Assembly: GCA_050331115.1 (NCBI GenBank)
Contig: JBHJHD010000085.1
Coordinates: 1 to 64,000 of the forward strand
Source of the DNA: JBCCAG01 sp050331115
GTDB taxonomy: Bacteria; Cyanobacteriota; Cyanobacteriia; CAKZMO01
Length of the DNA: 64,000 nt
Direction of reading: 5' to 3'
The notes beneath the pieces were generated by a model that ran no database searches, was not told the origin of the DNA, and saw nothing but the letters and a program-made list of their open reading frames with translations. Both the position numbers and the translations under genes were made by a program. Of this stretch, positions 1 to 8,900 are shown in pieces (position 1 is the first letter of the stretch; each line of letters starts with the position of its first letter).

Positions 1-272
1 GGAATGACCCGCTCCAAATCAATACCATCGACATAATCATGAACCAAAATATTCCGAAATCCAGCCAGCGATCGCCAATCTACCCCTGGGGCTTGTGCCT
101 TTAACTCTTTAGAGAGGCGCTGCGACGATTCCGCTATCGTCTGTAGCCGCCGAAGAACTGCATCTTGCACCAGCGCACTCGACCCAAACACCCGCACGTT
201 AAACGCCCCGTGCTGCGCTGCAATCTGTAAAATTGATTCCCTATTCTCTCGAAGGGTATTCAATAGTGCCAT
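1..272 (-). pseudogene. MntA-HepT chimeric toxin-antitoxin remnant (runs off the window)
   Basis: Reading leftward from the ATG at 272, the first ~31 residues (MALLNTLRENR... ending NVRVFGS) look like the start of a MntA-type minimal nucleotidyltransferase antitoxin, up to the GS of its GSX10DXD motif. The next residues switch directly to the middle of a HepT (DUF86) RNase toxin: LVQDAVLRRLQTIAESSQRL, then RNILVHDY, which holds the RX4HXY catalytic motif. The nucleotidyltransferase catalytic Asp pair and the first ~40 residues of HepT are missing. In normal MntA/HepT loci these are two adjacent genes, so this is most simply an in-frame deletion that fused them. The reading frame is open to the window edge, so the C-terminus is not visible. 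The product is probably inactive or unregulated. Confidence in the two family matches is good; that it is decayed rather than a working fusion is inference. Confidence 0.72.
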
Positions 273-313
273 TTTGCGATAAAAGCTGCGCTTTCACTAC
301 GCGATCGCCTTCA

Positions 314-946
314 TTATTCCCCTAAAACCTCTTGCCCCAACGCTTTCAAAATCTGAGCCACCTGCCCCAGCTCATGACGCCGAGGAAACAGCGAAAAAGC
401 GCGAGACGTATCGTAATCCAATCCGCTGCCAAGCTTCAAAAATACAAACTCGTCCCCATTCGTCGCCATGCCGTAGTTCGGCTGCTGCTGGCCTACATTT
501 GCGGCCATATAGGCCAGCAGCTGAGGAAAAGCCGCAGGCACTGAAATGCTGGTTCGCTTCGACTCAACCGTCAAAATCCAGAGACGCCCTTGTAAGACCA
601 GCACATCGATAAACCCTCGAATTGTTTCGTTTGGGTCTTCAAGCTCTATCGCGATGCCATAGGGTGACTTAAGCCGAAAAGGCGGATCGATAAACCCTAA
701 GAGCTCAAGCAACGGGGCCGTCACCACCAAGTTAATCGTCCCCTCTAGCAATAGTCCATCACTTCGGTGGTAGTCGTAGCGCTGCTTGATGCGATCGACG
801 CTGGCCTGCTCCTGAGCTGTGAGAGGCAATAAATCGTCTGTCCACTCAGAGAAGAAATCGGTGCTACTGGTCTGCACAAGCCCCAGGCGATGCTGCAGGT
901 CGTTCAGTGTCGTAATGGTGTCTCTGACGCCTGGGCTCGTTACCAT
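314..946 (-). CDS. Solitary type I restriction R-subunit N-terminal (HSDR_N-like) protein
   Basis: 210 residues. The central part has the layout of the PD-(D/E)XK nuclease fold found at the N-terminus of HsdR: RGFIDVLVLQGR, then the strand WILTVESKR, giving the D...ExK core at about residues 112-130. This is followed by a helix with QLLAYMAAN, as seen in HSDR_N proteins. No helicase motor and no HsdM or HsdS neighbours are present, so it is not a restriction system by itself. Single-domain proteins of this kind are common in cyanobacteria, usually annotated restriction endonuclease subunit R, and their role is unknown. The gene lies 41 bp upstream of the MntA-HepT remnant on the same strand. 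The ATG at 946 is the first in frame. Confidence 0.65.
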   Translation of the reverse strand: MVTSPGVRDTITTLNDLQHRLGLVQTSSTDFFSEWTDDLLPLTAQEQASVDRIKQRYDYHRSDGLLLEGTINLVVTAPLLELLGFIDPPFRLKSPYGIAIELEDPNETIRGFIDVLVLQGRLWILTVESKRTSISVPAAFPQLLAYMAANVGQQQPNYGMATNGDEFVFLKLGSGLDYDTSRAFSLFPRRHELGQVAQILKALGQEVLGE

Positions 947-1047
947 AATATGAAGTGAAATTATCCAGCGATCGCTTCGACAAGACGCGACCCCGTCAGA
1001 ACTTTATTCTAACGGGGTCGCGCCCAACCTATATTAGCGAGTTGGCC

Positions 1048-3222
1048 CTACTTGATAAACAGCATCTCCTGATAAGTCGGCAGCGGCCAGAAGCTATCCG
1101 CAATCACGCCCTCAAGCGCATCCACATAGCCCCGCAGCTCATCCATCAGCCCCCGCAGCGTCTGGGCGCAGTACGCCATGTGGTCCTCGGTGGAGGCAAA
1201 ATCGTGCCTCTCCAGCGCCGCCTCCAGCTTATTCGCCGCCGCTACCATGCCGTTAGTCAGCTCAGCCACCTTCTTAGCGCTTTCCTTCTCCAAGTCAATG
1301 CCTAGACCAGTGAGGCTCGCAATGGTGGAAGACAGCTTCGACAGATACTCGATCGCCGCTGGGTAGACCGTGGTCCTAGCCAGGCTCACCGCCAGCTTCG
1401 ACTCCACCTCAAGGGACAGAATGTACTGCTCCGCGTACACCTCAAAGCGGCTCTCCAGCTCAACCGGCGTCAGCACCCCGGTTTTCTCAAACAGGTCTGC
1501 GACGGGCTCCGACTTCAGCCACGGCAGGGCATCTGCAGTGGTGGGCAGGTTGGCTAGGCCCCGCTCCTCCACCGCCATTTTGTGCCACGCTTCCGAGTAG
1601 CCGTTACCGCCAAACACCACAGCGCCGTGCTCATCCATCACTTCTTTGAGCACGGTGGAAATCGCCGCATTCAGGTCTGCCCCGCCCGACAGCTCGTTCT
1701 CCAGCCGGTTGCCGATCCAGTCTAGGGAGTCGGCCAGCATGGTGTTGAGCACAATCAGCGGACCGGAGACCGACTGGCTGGAGCCGACGGCCCGAAACTC
1801 GAAGCGGTTGCCCGTAAAGGCGAAGGGCGAGGTACGGTTGCGATCGCCCGCGTCTTTGGTGAGCGGTGGCAGCACGTCTACGCCTAGATGCATCGTGCCC
1901 TTCTGCTTAGAGCCGCTGAGGGTCCCTGCCTTGATCTGCTCAAACACCTCTTCAAGCTGGGTGCCGAGATAGACCGACATAATTGCGGGCGGCGCTTCAT
2001 TGGCCCCCAACCGGTGATCGTTGCTGGCGGTGGCAATCGCCGCCCGCATCAGCGGCCCGTACTTATGTACCCCGCGAATCACCGCGCCGCAGAACACCAG
2101 AAACTGAGCATTCTCATGGGGAGAATCGCCGGGGTCCAGCAGATTGCCCTGGGTGGCGTTGCCCACCGACCAGTTGACGTGCTTGCCGGAGCCGTTGATG
2201 CCGGCGAAGGGCTTCTCATGCAGCAGGCACATGAAGCCGTGCTTTTTCGCCGTCTGCCGCAGCACCGTCATGATCATCTGCTGGTGGTCGCTGGCCACGT
2301 TGGCCGCTTCAAAGTAGGGCGCGATTTCAAACTGGCCGGGGGCCACCTCGTTGTGGCGAGTCTTCGCAGGGATGCCCAGCTTGTATAGCATCTCCTCCAC
2401 CTCTTGCATGTACACCTGGACCCGCTCAGGAATCGCCCCAAAGTAGTGGTCGTCAAACTCTTGGCCTTTTGCGGGGGGCTTGCCAAACAGGGTGCGCCCG
2501 GCCAGCAGCAGGTCGGGGCGCTGGGTGGCGAAGTTAGCGTCAATTAGGAAATATTCCTGCTCCGCGCCGCAGCTGGAGTTCACGTGGGCAATGTCAGCGT
2601 GGCCCAGCAGCTTCAGCACCTTGCGGGCGGCTTTATCCATAGCGGCGATGGAGCGCAGCAGCGGCACCTTCTTGTCTAGCGCCTCCCCCGTCCAGGAGAT
2701 AAACACCGTCGGAATGCACAGGGTCGCGCCGTTGGATGTTTCCATGATGTAGGCCGGGCTGGTGACGTCCCAGGCGGTGTAGCCTCTGGCCTCGGAGGTA
2801 TCGCGAATGCCGCCGTTGGGGAACGAAGAGCCGTCGGGCTCGCCCTGCACCAGCACCTTGCCCGAAAACTCGGCAATCACGCTGCCGTCTCCCTGCACCG
2901 AGATAAAGCCGTCGTGCTTTTCGGCGGTTTGGTTGGTCATCGGGTAGAAGACGTGGGCATAGTAGAGGGCGCCCTTAGACGTCGCCCAGTCTCGCATCGC
3001 GTTGGCCACCGCGTCTGCAATGGACGGATCGAGGCTATCGCCTGCCGTAATCGTTTTCCTGATTGACTTAAACACCGGTTTGGGAAGCGTTTCCTGCATC
3101 GTGGTCAGGTTAAACACATTCTCTGCCCAAATATCGGCTAGGCTTGACGGCGCTTTGGACGGCAGCGGCGGCCGGTTGACTACGTTTTGAACAGCCTGAA
3201 CGCGAGCGTCATATCCACTCAT
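1048..3222 (-). CDS. glnN: Glutamine synthetase type III
   Basis: 724 residues, the usual size of the GSIII (GlnN) family and much longer than GSI (~470). It condenses glutamate and ammonia to glutamine with ATP in the cytoplasm. Family marks are the GS catalytic signature around NGSGKHVNWS (about residues 345-355), the metal/ATP-binding stretch RHNEVAPGQFEIAP, and the GSIII-specific C-terminal helical region. Start ATG at 3222, with AGGGA in good position (ccaGGGAaaaaatatATG). It is a single-gene unit with a long leader (3223-3652) that contains two inverted repeats and a GTAN8TAC site. In cyanobacteria glnN is known to be NtcA-activated under nitrogen starvation, which would suit that site; this is inference here. 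Confidence 0.95.
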   Translation of the reverse strand: MSGYDARVQAVQNVVNRPPLPSKAPSSLADIWAENVFNLTTMQETLPKPVFKSIRKTITAGDSLDPSIADAVANAMRDWATSKGALYYAHVFYPMTNQTAEKHDGFISVQGDGSVIAEFSGKVLVQGEPDGSSFPNGGIRDTSEARGYTAWDVTSPAYIMETSNGATLCIPTVFISWTGEALDKKVPLLRSIAAMDKAARKVLKLLGHADIAHVNSSCGAEQEYFLIDANFATQRPDLLLAGRTLFGKPPAKGQEFDDHYFGAIPERVQVYMQEVEEMLYKLGIPAKTRHNEVAPGQFEIAPYFEAANVASDHQQMIMTVLRQTAKKHGFMCLLHEKPFAGINGSGKHVNWSVGNATQGNLLDPGDSPHENAQFLVFCGAVIRGVHKYGPLMRAAIATASNDHRLGANEAPPAIMSVYLGTQLEEVFEQIKAGTLSGSKQKGTMHLGVDVLPPLTKDAGDRNRTSPFAFTGNRFEFRAVGSSQSVSGPLIVLNTMLADSLDWIGNRLENELSGGADLNAAISTVLKEVMDEHGAVVFGGNGYSEAWHKMAVEERGLANLPTTADALPWLKSEPVADLFEKTGVLTPVELESRFEVYAEQYILSLEVESKLAVSLARTTVYPAAIEYLSKLSSTIASLTGLGIDLEKESAKKVAELTNGMVAAANKLEAALERHDFASTEDHMAYCAQTLRGLMDELRGYVDALEGVIADSFWPLPTYQEMLFIK

Positions 3223-3320
3223 ATTTTTTCCCTGGAGTTAGAGTGGCTTGATGGTAATCAAAATAGGGCATTGAAATAGACAGCAGCTATACCAAAGCTT
3301 GTGAAACTGGCACGGGTCCA

Positions 3321-3351
3321 GTTCAGCTCGCCCTAGGAAAGCAAGCTGAAC
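3321..3351. repeat. Inverted repeat in the glnN leader
   Basis: The arms GTTCAGCTCGC and GCAAGCTGAAC pair at 10 of 11 positions around a 9-base loop containing CCTAGG. It lies about 100 bp ahead of the glnN start, so it would sit in the 5' leader if transcription begins upstream. No T-tract follows, so it is not an intrinsic terminator. It does not match the conserved core of the cyanobacterial glnA (glutamine) riboswitch. Confidence 0.6.
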
Positions 3352-3475
3352 CGAACTCGATATTCGAAACAGTGCTAGACCGCACTAGATAGTGCTGCGT
3401 CGGCCTAGTTATCTAGGACAGCGCCATTGGCTAAACCCTTGGCGCTTCTTGAGCAGTTAGGTGTACAGATAGTGT

Positions 3476-3505
3476 GCGAATGTCCTAATGCATCAGGACA
3501 TTCGC
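3476..3505. repeat. Perfect 11-bp inverted repeat upstream of glnN
   Basis: GCGAATGTCCT and AGGACATTCGC are perfect inverted arms separated by aatgcatc, so the whole element is close to palindromic. It sits between the end of the membrane-protein gene at 3653 and the glnN start. It lacks a U-tract in either direction, so an operator or processing hairpin fits better than a terminator. Confidence 0.7.
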
Positions 3506-3547
3506 TATAGCTTAATAATTAATCCCATAGATGGCTGAGGTTCTACT

Positions 3548-3561
3548 GTACAGAGGGCTAC
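3548..3561. promoter_or_regulatory. Candidate NtcA-binding site upstream of glnN
   Basis: GTA-cagagggc-TAC matches the NtcA consensus GTAN8TAC exactly. It is 326 bp upstream of the glnN start. No convincing TAN3T -10 box was found 20-24 bases further on toward glnN, and a chance match in a spacer this long is possible. Support comes mainly from the known NtcA control of glnN. Confidence 0.35.
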
Positions 3562-3652
3562 AAAACTCCGCGACAACGCCGCAGGCCTGAGCCCTCCCAA
3601 ACTTGATAGCTCAGCTTGACAGCTCAACTTCCGCTTGCGCAGTTCTCCGCGG

Positions 3653-4018
3653 CTACAAATTCGTCAAAAAGTCCGGCATTTTCAGCACGTGGAAGTAGAT
3701 CAGGCCCGACACCACAAGGGTATAGAGCGTCGCGCCGCCAAACCCCAAAAGCAGGTCCCGCTTCAGGCTGCGGCTCCCCTCCGCCGAAAGCACGTCCAAG
3801 GTGCCAAACTGCATCATCACGATACCCAGCACGTTTGAGAGCCAGTAGCCCACCACCGTCCCCGGTAAAAACCAGTCTGCATAGAGCCAGCTGACGCCAT
3901 AGCCAAAGGCTAGCGCAATGGGCAGATTGAACACCAAATCGTTCCACCAGGACAGGGGCGACAGCATGTAGCCAAGGCCCACCAGCGTACCGCCGCGCAG
4001 CGTCTTCAGCAGATTCAT
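3653..4018 (-). CDS. Small integral membrane protein, function unknown
   Basis: 121 residues from ATG 4018 (MNLLKTLRGG). An in-frame GTG at 4063 would add 15 residues, but a purine-rich GGGGGAAGAAGG lies directly before the ATG, so I prefer the ATG. There are three or four hydrophobic segments: around GTLVGLGYMLSPLSWW, LPIALAFGYGVSWLY, GYWLSNVLGIVMM and a C-terminal TLYTLVVSGLIYF. It resembles short uncharacterised membrane proteins found in cyanobacteria; I cannot name a family. It lies upstream of glnN on the same strand with a 430-bp gap, so it is probably a separate unit. Confidence 0.7.
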   Translation of the reverse strand: MNLLKTLRGGTLVGLGYMLSPLSWWNDLVFNLPIALAFGYGVSWLYADWFLPGTVVGYWLSNVLGIVMMQFGTLDVLSAEGSRSLKRDLLLGFGGATLYTLVVSGLIYFHVLKMPDFLTNL

Positions 4019-4235
4019 GACCTTCTTCCCCCGGGGACTGATCTCTAACTCATCCTGCAGCACTAGGACTATGGAAGTCTAGCCGGCTCTGCCTGCGGGC
4101 AATACGCAGCCTGTTGTCTCGACCCGTTTGCCAAATGATTGACAGCCTCACCCTCAGGCAGACTCGCAGTGTCAAGCAGAACGTTACAATTAGAAACATA
4201 AAGTTGTAAACATCAATCATTTTTTAACGTTACTT

Positions 4236-4505
4236 ATGACTCCTGACTTGATCGACGCTACGGCGGACTACTGGAAAAAGCTGGACGAGCTAGAAGCGGC
4301 CTACCAGCGGGACGAAGTTTCCCTGCCCGAGGTTGACGCACGAGTTAAGCAGTTCACAGACGAGCTCGGGCGATCGCGTCAAGAGGCGCTGAGCGCTTTT
4401 TGGGCCAGCCTGCAGCACACCGTTACTCAGCAGCGAGACACCATTGCGGGCGTCATTGGCATCGCTGCACTTAGCTTCGTCTGGCTAGGGCTGCTGCAGT
4501 CTTAG
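4236..4505 (+). CDS. Small tail-anchored protein, function unknown
   Basis: 89 residues: an acidic helical N-terminal 65 residues (MTPDLIDATADYWKKLDELE...) followed by one hydrophobic segment, GVIGIAALSFVWLGLL, at the very C-terminus. It would be a single-pass, probably tail-anchored, membrane protein. The AT-rich upstream region contains TTACAA-N13-TTGTAA and two copies of AACGTTAC. No recognised domain. Confidence 0.6.
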   Translation: MTPDLIDATADYWKKLDELEAAYQRDEVSLPEVDARVKQFTDELGRSRQEALSAFWASLQHTVTQQRDTIAGVIGIAALSFVWLGLLQS

Positions 4506-4621
4506 TCTTAGGACTATGTCTCGTCACTAGCGGTAGCGATATACTTAGCGCTTGCAGAGCAAGTTCCCGATCCTCCCCAAAGCCTTCCCTAAAATAGAGA
4601 AAGCCAAATAGGGACGGGCCA

Positions 4622-5095
4622 ATGCGCATCGCCAATCTTCTATTCAACGTCACTGCAGCGCTGACGCTGTTTCTCGTCGGCGGGCTGCTGTTCTACTATC
4701 TGGTGCTGCCGCCAGATTTCCTGCGCTTCAACCCCGCCCTGCTCACCGATCCCGTCGAATGGCTCACCGGCGATGACAACAGCCCGCTTAACAAAAGCGG
4801 CGTCATTCAGACCGTACGCCTCTGGGCCCGGCTGGCCCCGCTGCCCAAGTCGGCCCGCCACCTGCGCATCGACGGAACGGGTCAACTGTTCGATAAAACC
4901 TACGTGATCACCTTTGACGCCCGCCCTCAGGATATCGACGACTGGCTGCGATCATCGCCTGGAACCGCTCACGCCACCGTCACCGCTTCCCCGGAGGGCG
5001 ATCGCTATGTAATCAGGCCGCGAGATGCCGCCTTTGCCGAAGTTACTGTAGCCCCAAGCAAAAGAGGCGTGCGCATCAAGGCGTTTTGGCAATGA
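4622..5095 (+). CDS. Membrane-anchored hypothetical protein
   Basis: 157 residues. An N-terminal signal-anchor (residues ~4-30, LLFNVTAALTLFLVGGLLFYYLV) is followed by a soluble domain of about 120 residues rich in beta-strand pattern (YVITFDARPQDIDDWL, RYVIRPRDAAFAEVTV). The soluble part probably faces the periplasm or lumen. It begins 116 bp after the small tail-anchored gene on the same strand. I do not recognise the family. Confidence 0.65.
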   Translation: MRIANLLFNVTAALTLFLVGGLLFYYLVLPPDFLRFNPALLTDPVEWLTGDDNSPLNKSGVIQTVRLWARLAPLPKSARHLRIDGTGQLFDKTYVITFDARPQDIDDWLRSSPGTAHATVTASPEGDRYVIRPRDAAFAEVTVAPSKRGVRIKAFWQ

Positions 5096-5278
5096 GGCGT
5101 TTTAACCATAAGTCCCTAAATGTTCCCAAGGGGGCAGCCAAGCCCAAGATCCGGCGCTAGAATCGTAACGGACAGTTAACAAAGCCTAAAGGTGCTGGCA
5201 AAGCAGTCCTTTGTAGAGCTGAGTTATCCATTCTCTTAGCTTGAGACCAATCCACATGCACTTCATGGATACAGTCTG

Positions 5279-5929
5279 ATGACGAACCTTACCTACACTT
5301 ACTCCCGAGAGCAAACTTCGGCATGGCTTCGAGGTCTGTCGACCATAGCCTGGGCCGATGGCCAGTTCAATGAAGAGGAGCAGGAGATAATCCTGTCTCT
5401 GACTCAAGAGGAAATTGCTCCGCGAGCAAACCCTAAAAGCCTGGAAGCCATAGAGCCTGAAGCCTTAGCTGACGCTATTGGGCACGACAGCAACATGGCC
5501 GAAAACTTCATGCGCACCGCTGTTATGGTGGCGATCGCCGACGGTATTTATTCAAAAGCAGAGGACAACATTCTGCAGCAGTTCTGCCAGGCGCTCAAGC
5601 AGCCCAGCGACATCCTCGATCACCTGCGCCTTACCCTTCCTAGGGAGGGTAAGGATTCAGAGCAGCCCAACCTAGAGCCCCTGCGCCCCGTAAGGGAATG
5701 GCTCGACCAGCTTGACATCGAAAGCCCCGGGGTGGCTCGATTCCTGTGCAAGATGATTCCCCCCCAATGCCCCTTTGAGCGAGACGTGAAGCTGTTTGGG
5801 CACAAGCTGATGCACATTCCTCCCATGTGCAAGCTCAACCCGCTCTATGAACAGCTCGTGGGTCTACGGTTCCGGGCGCTGAGCTACTTAGCAGACGACT
5901 GCGGTGAAGACGTTAGCCAGTACTGCTAA
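5279..5929 (+). CDS. TerB-like domain fused to Mo-dependent-nitrogenase C-terminal-like domain
   Basis: 216 residues. The first ~120 resemble a TerB/tellurite-resistance helical domain: two acidic repeats, WADGQFNEEEQEI and IADGIYSKAEDN, which form the putative metal site. The last ~85 residues match the cyanobacterial family labelled Mo-dependent nitrogenase C-terminal (Mo_nitro_C): REWLDQLDIESP, FLCKMIPPQCPFERD and PPMCKLNPLYEQLVGLRFRA, ending ECG-like CGEDVSQYC. Despite the name, this domain occurs in non-diazotrophs and has no proven link to nitrogenase. Conserved Cys at CKMIPPQC, CKLNP and the terminal YC might bind metal. Standalone gene; the ATG at 5279 is the first in frame. Confidence 0.75.
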   Translation: MTNLTYTYSREQTSAWLRGLSTIAWADGQFNEEEQEIILSLTQEEIAPRANPKSLEAIEPEALADAIGHDSNMAENFMRTAVMVAIADGIYSKAEDNILQQFCQALKQPSDILDHLRLTLPREGKDSEQPNLEPLRPVREWLDQLDIESPGVARFLCKMIPPQCPFERDVKLFGHKLMHIPPMCKLNPLYEQLVGLRFRALSYLADDCGEDVSQYC

Positions 5930-5970
5930 TCCTGTCGAACTAATCTCGCAAAAAACCGCAAAAAACAGGC

Positions 5971-8900
5971 TTAGCCCTCGCTAAACTCCCGGCAGTCTAC
6001 GGACTGGGCCAGGTGCTGCTGGCACTCCCGCACCGTGAGCGATCGCATCGTGCGCGCCCGGGAGATCTGAACAAGCTGCTCAGGGTGGCCCACGCGCAGG
6101 TGTATCTGCCCGGACTGATCAAGCAGGGCAAGGTAGTCGCCACTGGGGCTGAAAGCTATTTGGACGAGTGCCTCGTCTGTCTCTGGGAGCGCTAGTCGAT
6201 TTGCGATCCGCTCACCGTCCGCTGTGGTTTGCCATAGGGCCACCGCGCCAGTGCGATCGGCGCTCGCAAGTCGGCCGTCGTTGTCGAGGGCGAGGGCTGA
6301 GATAGCGGCAGTATGGGCCTGAAAATGGGCCAATCGCCGGTTTTGCTCCACGTCCCACAGATGCACTGTGCCGGTGTTGTCTCCGACGATTAAGCGCTTC
6401 TGCTCGGCGTCAGCATGAGCCACCGCCAGCTCGCCGTCTGCTTCATGGGCAACCTGGCGGACCATCTGGTGGGTCGCGGCATCCCATAGGGTGACACGGT
6501 CGGCCTCGGTCACCACAATCCAGCCGCCGTCTCGGCTAAAGTAAGCTGAGATAACTTTAGAGTCATGGCTGAGCTGCACGTCTTGCCCTGAGACGCGGTG
6601 CTGCACGGTTGTGCCCTGGGCGATCAGCTTCTGGCTGCCGTCACTGCTCCAGGCGACCGGAACAGAGGCGATCGCCTGGTCTGATGCCCGCGAGCGGGCT
6701 TCCTCTGGCGCTTGCTCTGGAAGGGGGGCTAAATCATCAGCAGACAGCCCAGTGGACGTCAGGGGTTGGGCCTCCAACGCTGGGGCCTCGGGAGATTGCA
6801 CTCCCGGGGACTGGGCGGGCTGGGCGGTAAGCCCTAAGGCCGTAATCCCATAGCCCACCTCACCGGTATCCGTAATGCCGATAAGCTGAGTTAGAGGCGC
6901 GCTTCGAACAAGTTTGGCAACTTTTGCCAAGCCCTGGCGAGCAAAGTGACCGGGCTGATGTTCAAAGCGTATCCAGCGGACGGGCTCAGGGGCAGCGATG
7001 GTCGGCAGCTCCCCCGCCCCTAGCGACCAGATGCGCACCTCACCAGAAACGTCTCCCGTCAAAACGTAGTTGCTCTGCTCGCTAAAGGCGATCGCCGTAG
7101 GCGCATCATCAAGCTTAAAGGCAAAGGCCTGCGCGCGCGCCAGAGATTTGACACAGAGGTAGTACTGCATGGCCTGAACTGTAGCCGCCGCTCTATAGCG
7201 GTGGGACTGGTCTAAGATTGGTGGGCTCTGTTCTCGGCAGGGCTTTTCTGCCATAGTGCTGCCGCTTAAATTAGTCGCGCGCGCTTTAACGGCCCCGGTG
7301 GCCGTTTGCCACACCTCGATAGGCTGCCCTTCGGCGTTGAACTGAATCGCAAGCTCGGAGCCATCGGTGCTAAAGCTGGCTGTATCAATATCCATATCAA
7401 TATCTGCAGGACTTGAGGTGTCATTTGGGGTGTCCTCAAGCGGCTGGGGCTCCTGGGCAACGGGCTCAGGGTCGAGACGCCACCGGTGCAGAGTTCGACT
7501 ATTAAGGACCAATAAATCGGCATCGCTTTCAAAGTGTAGGGCCCGGACGGCGGTCAACGGCTCCCCAGGGGTAGCTTCAATGTCCTGGCTCTGATTCTGG
7601 TCCTGGGGTCGCCAAACCAGCAGATCCGCCGCAGTAGCTGCCGCGACGCGTCTCCCTGTGGGGCTGAGGGCCAGCGCAGCTATAGAGACGCTAATTTCCC
7701 GCTCGTGCAGCAGCGTCCCGGTGGCGGTGGACCAGATGCGAACCAGCGTGGTGCCGGTTACTGCTTCCGTTGCGGCGGCAATCGCGGTGCCATCCTGGCT
7801 AACCACGAGATGAGACACGGCCTTGGAGTCAGGTGATGCCTGGGACCCGGTTGCTAGAAGAATGTGATCGGGGGTTGAAAGGTGCAGCGGGACAGCCCCG
7901 TGGAGTCGCCACAGCCGAATTGTGTCATCAGCGCTAGCGATCGCTAAGTGCCCCCCATCGGCAGCAATTTGGGTGATTGGCCCCGAGCCAAGCGTTAGGG
8001 TCTGCACGGGCAGCTGGGTGAGCGCCTGCCGGACGCTGGTTTGAGCCGCTGACGTCGGGGCATGGGTAAGGGCCATTTTGCCAATCAGCAGCGCCGTCAT
8101 TGGATCTCCGTCCGGGTCGTCGAGCATCGCTTGGGCGATGGCCGCCTGCTCCCGCGACTGAGACTGCTGTAGCTGGGCCGTCTGGAGTAGGCGACCTTTA
8201 GTCGTGCTGTAGTACTGAGAGAAGCCCGCCAGCAGAGCCACGGTCAAAATGCAGGGCAGGGCAAGCTGCAGCCGCCGCCGCTCCCAATGCGATCGCTGAC
8301 TAGCGGCGCGGCTGAGGGCGACATATTGCTTTACCACGCGGGAAGAGGTGCAGCCAGGCTGGCAAAGAAACTCCTCCGCATCCATCAGGCGACTGCCCTG
8401 AAGCAGGTACTCAGGATGGTCGGGCTGCCCAGCCCGATTCCACGCCGTCGCTCCCTGCTCCAAGCTCCGCTGCCGCCGTAGACTGTCGCGGTTCTCGTTG
8501 AGCCAGCCTTGAAGCAATGACCAGCGGCGAATAAGGGCTTCATGGACAATATCCACCGTCTCGCGATCGCCTATTTTGCGATCGCCTAATTCGTGGTCAT
8601 CCCAGTTCCAGCCAATTTGGTCGTCTACAGCTCCGCCTAGCGCCTGAACATTGAGGCTCTCGCTGAGCTGCCCTGCCTCGCCTAACGCTTCGCAATCCCT
8701 GCTTCCCAGATCCTGGTGACTTGTGACCACCAGCTTCTCGCCCACCAAGATTTCTAGGGTCTCCTCAATCGCCTGGGGATCGTGGGCCAGCTGTAGAAGA
8801 TAGGACTTGAGCACGCGCCGCCGCGTATCCTCTGTGCCATCGCCGAGCTGGGTGAGGGCCAGAAAAATGCTCTTGGCGATCGCCTGATGGGCCGGGGAAA

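Larger units (their letters stand above)
3223..3652. other. 430-bp spacer upstream of glnN
   Basis: No gene seen. Besides the two inverted repeats and the GTAN8TAC site listed separately, there is a cluster of AGTGC/GCACT units around 3370-3395. The spacer holds the promoter of glnN and the 3' end of the preceding leftward gene. Confidence 0.6.

Noticed and set aside
3223..3400. Glutamine (glnA) riboswitch ahead of glnN
   Set aside because: The conserved riboswitch blocks (CGUUCA, GGAAGUAGG, GAAGGAACGC) are not present on the leftward strand.
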